Assembly: GCF_021130785.1 (NCBI RefSeq)
Contig: NC_060213.1
Span: 93,674,501 to 93,738,500, forward strand
Direction of reading: 5' to 3'
Length of the DNA: 64,000 nucleotides
DNA from: Homalodisca vitripennis
Taxonomy: Eukaryota; Arthropoda; Insecta; Hemiptera; Cicadellidae
The notes under the pieces were generated by a model that saw only the letters and a program-made list of their open reading frames with translations, ran no database searches and had not been told where the DNA came from. Below, one piece after another: positions 54,090-62,683 of the stretch. Each line of letters begins with the position of its first letter. Position 1 is the first letter of the stretch. Position numbers and translations under genes: made by a program.

Positions 54090-54401
54090 TCTTCTATTCT
54101 ACAAAATTGATAGTAACACATTCTTTTATCTTTAATAGTCTTTTTCCCAGTAACAATCAAGTGTAATTTATCATTTTTATTCAATTCTTTTAATCTTTTT
54201 TTCATCCAAAACGGTCAAAAATCTATTTGGCAAATGTACTTTGAAATCTTCTAATTCTGCTATGATTGTAAGCCCGAATTTATCTTTCATTTTATCCAAT
54301 GTCACAATTTTATACTTCTTATTTTCTTCTAATTCCATTAATTTCTTATATTCTTTGAACTTTAAATCACCAACCTCATTTAATTCCTTTAGTAGCTCCA
54401 T
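54090..54401 (-). pseudogene. Small accessory protein, KxYKI...LPNRF type
   Basis: The start at 54401 has the element's common start signature (TTATTTAAATGGAG). The 74-residue open frame has a mixed-charge N-terminus, NKKYKIVTLDKMKDKFG, AELEDFKVHLPNRF and a Lys-rich end. A frame change near 54185 probably truncates it, since the next frame on stays open and lysine-rich to about 54090. Small proteins with this K-x-Y-x-I, T-x-(F/Y)-G, LP-x-RF pattern are frequent in insect Maverick-like loci. The compact beta-rich pattern could be an OB-like nucleic-acid-binding fold (inference); function unknown. Confidence 0.55.
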
Positions 54402-54623
54402 TTAAATAAGGTAAAAATTTCTTAACTATGAATTTGAAAAAGTAATGATTTTTACTAGAATTTGACAGAAATCAGCACAATTTGAAGTCTTAGTTTACAG
54501 ATTTTTCTATAATAAATAGAAGAATCTATCACTGTTTCACTAGAAATTGTGCTGATTTCTGTAAAATTCTAGTAAAAATCATTACTTTTTCAAATTCATA
54601 GTTAAGAAATTTTCACTATTTAA
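54402..54623. promoter_or_regulatory. Divergent intergenic region built on a ~70-bp inverted repeat
   Basis: The arms 54416-54485 and about 54542-54613 are almost perfect reverse complements (by eye only two or three differences), separated by about 55 AT-rich bases. Each arm ends a few bases from a start codon (54401 minus, 54624 plus), so both genes have the same upstream sequence. Confidence 0.85.
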
Positions 54624-57600
54624 ATGGAGAGGAAAAAGGTATCATGTCCATACTGCAAAAAATATGTTTTTTGAACATCATTACACCAGGCATTATAATT
54701 CAAAGAATCATCTGAAAAATAAAGATATTTATGAAAAAGAACTAAATTATTTGAGGAATTGGGCTAAAGAGAATCAAATCGATGGTCACAAAAAGATGTA
54801 CAATATAGAAAAATTGCGTGAATTAAAGAAAAAGCTTTAAGGAAGATAAAAAAGATCTCAATCTATTTAATGATGAAAAAAATTCATTGATTGAAAATCG
54901 CTGAAAAATTGTCCATAGAAACAAACGATAAAACTAAGTCTGAAATGATCGAAGAAATTGATAAAACTCTTAACGAAAAACCTGAAAATATCATAGATGT
55001 AGAAGTTTTATCCTCAATACACGGTCTTTTCAAGCAATACATTTTAACAAACTTGAACGACAATTCCATGTCAATTTTTACAAATATCTATCAATTATGA
55101 GGCCAGAAATTAAAAGTTTTAATAGAAAAATTTCAAGAGAATGTTAAAAATATGAAGGGTTATCTATCTTTGGAATGTGAATATGAAAGAACTTTAGTGA
55201 ACGGTGAAAACACAAAACGTGTCCAATGTACTTTACTATAAAAGCAGAATGAAATCTTCGATGTAAATGATTTTATCACTAAGCAATTTAAATAAATTAT
55301 CACATCGAGAACAGACAAATCATCCAAATAGGGGTTCAGGATGGACATTTAAACGCTGCATACAACTAGTTTTGAGCCTTAACAAACACGAAATGATGAA
55401 TGCTGGATCTTATATCGATTTTACCAAAGAAAATCAAAGATAAAAAAGCTTGTATAAATATCAAAAAATAAAGATGATTATTGCTTTATTTATTCTATCC
55501 GATGTGCTATTGAAAAACCCGAGACTCATGTCGACAGAGCAAAACAATACGAAAAATTTGTAAATGACGAGATATTTTCAGGTTTCGAGTATCCAATGGT
55601 CCTTAAAAGATATACAATCATTTGAAAAACGAAGTTACAATTCCAAGTACAAATATCCAAAAAATGTCTATAAATATTCTCATTTATAGGTTCAGCTCAT
55701 TTATCTTGTAACTTGAATCTCAAATTTCCTCAAAATATTCCAGTTTTCTGTCACAATATAAGTAACTACGATACCCATTTGTACATAAAAGAATTGGAAA
55801 AAACAGTATGGTAATGTTGATTTGATCGCAAACACAGATGAAAAATATATAAATTATTCAGTAAATTCAGGATATGGGTATGAGTTTGAAAGATGATAAA
55901 CCAAGAAATTTCATCAAGTTTTCTTTCGTAGATACGTTCAGATTTATGGCATCGTCTATTGAAAAGTTAGCTAAAAACCTCAAAAAAGATGATTTCAAGC
56001 ATACAAATCATTTTATACAAGATGGACGAATATTGAAACGCAATTCTAGATAGACAACCAAATGACGAAGAAGAAATCTTTAAAAATTCTATCTGGAAAA
56101 AGGCATATTTCCTTACGAATTTATCGATAGTATTGAAAAACTTGATTACACAGAAAGACCTGAAAAATTCAAGATTTCTATTCACTTTTGACAGACGAGA
56201 GCATATCTGAGAAAGATTATCAACACTATTTGAGCGTTTGGAACAAATTAAAAGAGAAAAAATCTTGGAAATTACTCTGATTTGTACAATATCCAAGATG
56301 TTTTATTGCTTGCTGATATATTTGAAAATTTCAGAAAATTATTTGCTTAAATTTGCTATAAACTTGATCCAGCACATTATCTAACAGCTCCAAGCCTCGC
56401 ATGGGATGCTATGTTAAAATTAACGAAAATAGAACTACAATTTGATTTAGTGATTATAATATGTATTTGATGATTGAGAAAGGCATTCGTGGAGGTATTT
56501 TTCTCAATGTATTAAGCGATATGTTAAAGAAAATAACAAAATATTTGAAAGATTCCGATAAGACAAAACCTGAAAACTATCTGTTGTACGTCGATGCAAA
56601 CAACCTTTAAGGTTACGGTCTTATGCAAAATTTACCATATGGTGATATCAAGTGGATGAATCCTAAAAACATATACAAAAGAAGAGTGGCAAGAAACAAT
56701 TTTGGAACTCACTGGCGACGAAGATTATGGCTATATTCTCGAAGTTGATCTAGGATATCCAACAAATTTACATGAACATCACAAGGATTTACCTCTTGCT
56801 CCCCGAACATTATAAAAAAAAACTTTGCACAACTTTACTGGATAAAACTGAATACGTTGTTCATTCAAGAAATTTGAAATTCTATCTGGAACAAGGTATG
56901 ATTTTGAAACATGTGAATAGATTTATTGCATTTGATCAGAAGCCTTCTATGAAAAAGTACATTGATTTTAACACAAACATGAGGACCAAAGCTACAAGTG
57001 ACTTGAGAAAGATTTTTACAAGCTTATGAACAACTCAGTTTTTGGAAAAAGTATGGAAAATGTGCGAAATAGATGTGATATAAAACTAGGAAATGAAGAA
57101 TTTTCAATGAAACAGGCCAAGAAAACAAACTTCAAATGCTTTAATATCTTTTGACGACAACTGTATAGCGAGTCACATGTATAAACAAAAGGTTAAAATT
57201 TAACAAAACCGATCTACATAGGATTTTCAGTTTCTTGACCTATCAAAATTTGCTAATGTACGAGTTTTATTACGATAAATTAAAGAAGTTTGATCCAGAT
57301 TTGAATATTTGTTACATGGATACAGACAGTTATTTTCTAGAATTTCTAGAATGAAACGAGATCCTTTTAAAATTATTAAAGAAAATATAGAGAACTTTGA
57401 TACGAGCGATTATCCAAAAGATCACGAATGTTTCACTACTAAAAATAAGAAGGTAATAGGGAAATTCAAAGATGAGTTTAAATAGCGAAGTTTTAGAAGA
57501 ATTTTGTGGATTGAGATCGAAAATGTACTCGTACAAATAATCTAGACAAAAATCCAGTAAGATGCAAAGGGATTAAGAGAAGCGTTGTAAATAAAACAAT

Positions 57601-57846
57601 AAATATCGAAACCTTAAAAGAAATGTTGGTTCGAAGATAAAGAAGAATTTAGGGAGATGACAGTAATCAAAAGCTACAAACATGAGTTGTACACCGTCAC
57701 TATAAACAAGTTAGCACTGAACGCTAAAGATGATAAGAGAATTGTCCTAGAAAATAAGATCGATACAGTACCGTATGGTTTATAAAAATGAAGCGAAATC
57801 TGATATATTAGACGAATTAAATAAACTTGGAAACTTTATTATATAA
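54624..57846 (+). pseudogene. Protein-primed family B DNA polymerase (PolB), multiply frameshifted
   Basis: Replicative DNA polymerase of the Maverick/adintovirus type; total length about 1,070 codons, as usual. The start at 54624 carries the common signature and a short CPYC zinc-finger beginning, broken by a stop at 54672-54674. No separate polymerase start is seen, so finger and polymerase are probably one gene. Visible landmarks: exonuclease HNISNYD (55752-55772), DTFRFMASS (about 55934), TAPSLAWDAML (56384-56416), motif A region VDANNL (about 56590) with a nonsense codon at 56608-56610, motif [10 protein letters not shown] (57020-57046), motif C YMDTDS (57313-57330) and CGLRSKMYS (about 57508). 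Frame changes occur at least a dozen times. The natural stop TAA (57844-57846) directly abuts the integrase start. Confidence 0.9.
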
Positions 57847-58858
57847 ATGGAAGATGATTTAATTCACTGTCACAAATGTAAGAAAAAAACGAAAATATCA
57901 ATGCTAAGATTGTTCAAACTCAACAACGGATTGTATAGAATTGCAGCAAAATGTTCAAAATGTAAGACAAATAAGAGTAAATTTATAAAGAATCCTTATG
58001 AAAAACAAGTAAAGAAAGAATCTAAGAATAAGGAAGAAATCGAGATTGAAGCTAGAGAAATTCATGCACCAGTACGAAAAAAGTTTAAAAAGAGAAAAAT
58101 TATAACTTTAGGAATTGACGATTTATGGGCAGCAGATTTAGTTATAATGTCTAACTATTCAGATCAAAATGATGGATTTAAGTATATGTTAAATGTTATT
58201 GATACTTTCTCAAAATATGCTTGGTCAAGAGCTATCAAAAGAAAAAACGGCAAGGATGTTTTAAAAGCTTTCGAAGATATAGTAAAAGATGCTATAAAGA
58301 TCGGGCATAAACCTCCGAATCTTCTTCACACAGATAAGGGTTTAGAGTTTAAAAATAAAGAATTTTAACGATGTTTTGAGGAAATACACGTTAAGATTTA
58401 TCATACTGAAAACTAAGAGAAATCAAGTATTGTAGAGAGATATAACAGAACTCAAACGAAAGGATGAAAGTTATTTTTGAGATAAATAAAAACTTTAAAT
58501 GGATCTTTATTCTTCAAAAAATAGTCACAAATTATAATGATACGGTTCACAGTACGATTAAAATGAAGCCCAAAGACGTAGATAAGGATGCAGAAAAGGA
58601 GTTATTAGAGACCGTTTTCAAGTATGTTCCACCTGAAATTCACACGAAAACTAAATTTAAAAATTAATGATCATGTAAGAATTGTTAGTAAAAAACAAAC
58701 ATTTTTGAACAAATATAAGAACAATTGGTCAAGAGAAATCTTTGTGATTTATCAAATTAATAACACAGATCCTGTAACTTATAGTATAAATAGATTTAAA
58801 CAACGAAAAAATAACTGGAAGTTTTTTACGAATATGAATTGAGAAAGTCAAAGCTATA
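57847..58858 (+). pseudogene. DDE integrase (rve) with N-terminal zinc ribbon
   Basis: Would insert the element's DNA ends into the genome. The N-terminal 45 residues have CHKCKKKT and CSKCKTNKSKF, a zinc ribbon like DUF5679. The rve core follows: first Asp in WAADLV (codon 58135-58137), second in HTDKGLEF (58333-58335), and Glu in SIVERYNRT (58435-58437), still in the same frame, giving D-66-D-34-E spacing. In-frame stops at 58366-58368 and 58414-58416 and frame changes near 58455 and 58640 break it. The C-terminal part (58624-58842) has INDHVRI and WSREIFVIYQI, a chromodomain/SH3-like integrase tail. All three catalytic residues are retained. Confidence 0.9.
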
Positions 58859-58873
58859 ATTTTTTCTATATAA

Positions 58874-59260
58874 ATGGAGGCTCAAAAGAAATGTTCAATG
58901 TGCAAGGAATAAAAGGTTTTGAAGAATTTTATAAAAATAGAACTAAAAAAGACGGATTTGGACATTATTGTAAAGATTGTCATAATAAATATCAAAAAGA
59001 ATTATACGATAAAATAGAAAAATTAACTCTAGAGGAGAAAGAATGTTACTTTGTTAAAGAAGTTAAGATGTTTCTGAATTTAACAAGTGTCATTATAGTA
59101 AAGATAAAAAACAGACTTTTTGTAAGGAATGTGCTAGAAGAATCTCCCGAGAAAGTCTAAAATAAACCAACTCATTGCGAATGTGGACGAATTATTCAAT
59201 GGTTACCTAGTTATGCTAAAACATTTACAAACAAAATATCATAATTCGAGAGTTTAATTA
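58874..59260 (+). pseudogene. CxxC zinc-binding accessory protein, copy 1
   Basis: The start at 58874 has the signature CTATATAAATGGAG, 15 bases after the integrase end. Codons 1-11 give KCSMCK, then a stop; the open frame at 58891-59160 carries EEFYKNRTKKDGFGHYC and CKDC, then LTLEEKECYF and a second CxxC pair broken by frame changes. It ends near 59260 with a GRIIQWLPSYAK segment. Two paired-CxxC modules suggest a treble-clef or zinc-ribbon protein of the short HNH-adjacent type. Function unknown. It is a paralogue of the next gene. Confidence 0.65.
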
Positions 59261-59305
59261 AAATTTAGTAACATTTTCATCGTGTAATAATTTTTTTCTA
59301 TATAA

Positions 59306-59670
59306 ATGGAGTCTCAAAAGAAATGTACAAAGTGTCAAGAATTTTATAAGGAAAAGAATAGAAAAAGACTGTTATTGTAAGGATCATGATGAATTATATG
59401 ATAAAATGGACAAATTAACTTTAGAAGAGAAAAAGTGTTACTTTTGTAAAGAAATTAAAAATATTTCTGAATTTAATAACTGGCAGTATAGTAAAGATAG
59501 AAAAGATGCTTTTTGCAAAGATTGTGCTAAAAAAAAATTTTCAGCGAAAGTTATAAAAAAACGAAACGCTTTGTGAATATGAAAAAAAATTCTATATTGG
59601 TTACCTAGTTATGCTAAACATTTACAAACAAAATATAATAAATCGAGAGTTTTTAGTAAAATTTAGAAAC
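59306..59670 (+). pseudogene. CxxC zinc-binding accessory protein, copy 2
   Basis: The start at 59306 has the same signature. Beginning (ESQKKCTKC), middle (KLTLEEKKCYFC, CKDC) and end (WLPSYAK, followed by matching 3' sequence with TCGAGAGTTT and ATCGTGTAATA) all parallel the preceding gene, including the downstream spacer, so the whole gene unit was tandemly duplicated. A deletion has removed part of the first module, and frame changes are present. Confidence 0.65.
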
Positions 59671-59729
59671 ATTTTTCATCGTGTAATATAGATATTTCTA
59701 TAAATCAGTTGAGATTCTGCCATATTTGT
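59671..59729. other. Convergent gene junction
   Basis: The plus-strand gene block and the minus-strand BRO/penton block meet here tail to tail; AT-rich, no clear terminator. Confidence 0.4.
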
Positions 59730-60471
59730 AGTAAAATGATTTCCGTTGTATAAAATATTCAAAGATTCTTTCATTTGGTTGTAGAGATTTATACTATTTG
59801 GATCTCCATGTCTTAATAAAATTTCCATTTCTGGGTAATCAATTTCAAGTTAGTTCAATCTTTTCGGTAATTTTCTCTCTTTTGAGCTCTGATAACATAA
59901 TAAGGATATTCCCACATGTGATTCTTCTTAATTAATACAAAAAACATGGTGTTTTTTTCTTAGCAAAATCTTTACAAACAAGATCTGGTTTCATTAAGTC
60001 AATTTTTACACTTTGTTTTGCGATTATTTCCGTTTTGATTTCATCTTTAATTTGCAAGTGTTTTACTTCATCCTCTAAATATTTAATCTTGTTTTCAAGT
60101 TTGTACTCACCAAGTTTTCTAATAGAGGGCAAAACTTCTTTTGTAACCCAAGTTTTGAAGATTTTTGCCTCTTTTTTTATGGGATCTCAAAATTAAAGAA
60201 TAAAGTCCTGATTCATTGATGAAAATAGTATTTTTTTGAAAGTTAGAAGGTAGGGCAATCGAATGATCCACCTTATTTATTTCAGAATATGATAATTTAT
60301 CATCATAATCAACATGCTCTCTTAACTGCGTGTTTTCGTATTTTCATATTCTAGAATTTCTGCAACATCTTTAGCTTTAAACCAAAATTCGTTATTTTTA
60401 TCCACAATCGTAAAAATATGTTTGTTTTCAAATCTAAGTTGATTATTGAGTAGGTCTACAACTGACTCCAT
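59730..60471 (-). pseudogene. BRO-N family protein
   Basis: The start at 60471 has the signature (CTATCTAAATGGAG). The first 50 codons include FTIVDKNNEFWFKAKDVAEI, the entry of the BRO-N DNA-binding domain of large insect DNA viruses, then a frame change and stop at 60322-60324. Further pieces of the domain follow in other frames: FINESGLYSL (about 60185-60215) and PSIRKLGEY (60105-60132). After a short coiled coil (59990-60090) comes a tail with YYVIRAQKR and NSINLYNQMKE that resembles the DUF3627 C-terminus of iridovirus/entomopoxvirus relatives. Likely a DNA-binding regulator, acquired or shared with other insect viruses. Confidence 0.75.
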
Positions 60472-60502
60472 TTAGATAGAAAAGAAATTTAACTAGTAAT
60501 TT

Positions 60503-60578
60503 TTAATTTAGAAAATAAAGGCCAGATTCATTAATGAAAATAGTATTGTTTTGAAAGTTTGAAGGTAAGAACGATTCG
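60503..60578 (-). pseudogene. Partial duplicate of the BRO-N segment
   Basis: About 75 bases that match 60188-60262 inside the BRO gene, reading LPSNFQNNTIFINESGLY on the minus strand. It lies between the end of the penton gene and the BRO start, as the remnant of a second BRO copy or a local duplication. Confidence 0.75.
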
Positions 60579-60590
60579 TTCCCCCTTGAT

Positions 60591-61344
60591 TCATGTCCGT
60601 TGCTTCATCATTTCTTTCGACAATCTTAAATATATTGTTGTTTTACTCTCATTATTTAATAAATTTCCCTCAGAGTCTCGTATAGTTAGAACGATTTTTT
60701 GAATTCTTGTTAAACTTTTTCTAATAGGATTATAATCGATTTCATTCGGTTTTTTCACTGATTTTTGATCCATAAGCAACATTTAGGAAAAATGTGTACA
60801 AAATTTCAGATTCTTTGTGTAAATGTTCGGTATGATTTTCAAAACTAGGTTCAACGAGATTACAATGTACTTCAATTACATCAAACGGTCTAAATTTTGG
60901 CGTTTTATTTCCTAAATATACCTGATTTGGCTCAATAGTTTCTTAAACAAACCCTAATAAATCTACAATAATTGCTGAAAACATTATTCTTACTGGTGAT
61001 TTTATTTGAATTTTATTAGAGAGATAATTTTTTTGCATTTCAAACTTGTTTTCGTCAAAGTTTAAAGATTTATCTGATTGTTTGAATGTTTTCAGATAAT
61101 TTTTAAGGGAATTTTTTATTTGATCGAAAGTATAATATCCTTTGTTTAAACCATAATATTTTGTTATGTTCTTCTCACTAAATCCTATACAATAAGGAGA
61201 ACTTTCACTAATATTTATTACAAAATTGTCAGAATAAAAACCGCTTAAACCGATGAAATAATTTGATTCTTCCTCTAAATGAATAGGATGTTCCAAGTTT
61301 AAAAATAATTGAGAGCTTTCTGAAGTCAACTTGAACAGCTTCAT
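60591..61344 (-). pseudogene. Penton-like minor capsid protein
   Basis: Structural protein expected at the capsid vertices. The start at 61344 is 13 bases from the divergent ATPase start. The 133-residue first open part has LFLNLEHPIHLEE and FIGLSGFYSDNF, typical of the N-terminus of these proteins, and ends at an in-frame TAA (60943-60945). The same frame stays open afterwards, with VIEVHCNLVE, until a frame change near 60745. The last open part (60591-60782) has the family's NEIDYNPIRKSLTRIQKIVL and IRDSEGNLL pattern. One nonsense and one frameshift therefore separate this copy from an intact gene. Assignment is by pattern, not by search. Confidence 0.65.
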
Positions 61345-61357
61345 TTTCGCTATTTAA
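61345..61357. promoter_or_regulatory. 13-bp divergent start region
   Basis: The only DNA between the penton start (minus) and the ATPase start (plus) contains the palindrome TTTAAA, which would serve as the TAAATG-type box for the ATPase and lies 8-13 bases before the penton start on the other strand. Confidence 0.6.
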
Positions 61358-61961
61358 ATGGAGAAATTTTTAAAGCAAAAAGATCAGATAAAACTTCAAA
61401 CGTTTGAAGAAAATAAGAAAGATCAACCAATCAGATTGTTAATTGTTGGTTCAAGTGGATGTGGAAAAAACAACTTTATTATTGAATTTTATCTACAATA
61501 GGTTGATTCCTTATTCCAATTTGTATGTTTTTAGTAAATCTTTAGAACAAGACGCATACAAAAAATTACAACAAAGATTCAAAAATATTGAGAAGAACTT
61601 AAGCAAAGAAATATCACATTTTAATAATGCTTCTGAGGACATAGTTCCGTTAAGCGAATGTAAACCCAATTCGTTAATCGTTTTTGATGATTGTATTTTG
61701 GAAAATCAGGACGTTATTAAGGAATATTTCGTAATGTCTCGTCACAAAAACATATCTTGTATCTCTCTTTCCCAATGCTTTTCAAAGGTTGATAAACAAG
61801 TTATTAGAAATAATTTGAATATGTTGTGTGTTTTTAAGCAAGACGATCTCTATTCGAGAAAGATTTACAACAATTATGTGGGATCTGATATGAGTTTTAA
61901 CCACTTTAATGAATTATGTGATAAAATTTGGAAAGAAGACTATGGTTTTTTTAACTATTAA
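61358..61961 (+). pseudogene. Genome-packaging ATPase (FtsK/HerA, A32-like)
   Basis: P-loop motor that would pump DNA into capsids. The start at 61358 has the signature CTATTTAAATGGAG. Walker A GSSGCGK (about 61450-61470) is broken immediately after its Lys by a frame change in an AAAAAAC run; the rest (61470-61961) is one continuous open frame to the natural stop. Walker B is LIVFDDC (about 61676-61696), followed by the arginine/sensor region CISLSQCFSK and a C-terminal NELCDKIWKEDYGFF, as expected. Length about 200 codons, usual for the family. One indel is the only visible lesion. Confidence 0.85.
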
Positions 61962-62125
61962 TCTAACTTTGAAGCCTAAAAATGGAAAATATTTGAATAA
62001 ATTTTCTAACATAAATGCTGCTCAGTGGTCTGACAAATCTACTTCATAAAATATTTGTTACAACTATTTTTATATTATTTTTAATTTTTATTTAGGTTAT
62101 GAAAATAACAGAAAAACAGTAAATC
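61962..62125. other. Spacer between ATPase and repeat array
   Basis: AT-rich, no open frame of interest. Confidence 0.4.
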
Positions 62126-62668
62126 TGTTCACGTTCCACGTTTACGTTCGTGTTTACGTTTCACGTTCGTGTTTCACATTCATGTTTTACGTTTCGTGTT
62201 CACGTTTTTACGTTCCACGTTTATGTTTTACGTTTCGTGTTCACGTTTTTTACGTTCCACGTTCATGTTTTACGTTTCGTGTTCACGTTTTTTTACGTTC
62301 CACGTTCATGTTTTACGTTTCGTGTTCACGTTTTTACGTTCCACGTTCATGTTTCACGTTCGTGTTTACGTTTCACGTTCGTGTTTCACGTTCATGTTTT
62401 ACGTTTCTTGTTCACGTTTTTACGTTCCACGTTCATGTTTTACGTTTAGTGTTCACGTTTTTACGTTCCACGTTCATGTTTTTCGTTTCGTGTTCACGTT
62501 TTTACGTTCCACGTTCATGTTTTACGTTTCGTGTTCACGTTTTTACGTTCCACGTTCACGTTTTACGTTTCGTGTTCACGTTTTTACGTTCCACGTTCAC
62601 TTTTTACGTTTCGTGTTCACATTTTTACGTTCCACGTTCACGTTTTACGTTCCACGTTCACGTTTCAA
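62126..62668. repeat. 41-bp tandem repeat array within the viral element
   Basis: About 13 units with a core TTTTTACGTTCCACGTTCA followed by TGTTTTACGTTTCGTGTTCACG, themselves built of ACGTTY hexamers. TTACGTTCCACG recurs at spacings of 41-43 bp. All three plus-strand frames stay open only because of the repeat; they are not genes. The array sits in the promoter position of the PLA2 gene, ending 16 bases before its start. Confidence 0.95.
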
Positions 62669-62683
62669 AATTTTTCTAATTAA

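Noticed and set aside
60591..60782. Separate small gene starting at 60782
   Set aside because: TAAATG occurs there, but the sequence upstream in another frame continues the penton protein, so this is its C-terminal part after a frameshift.
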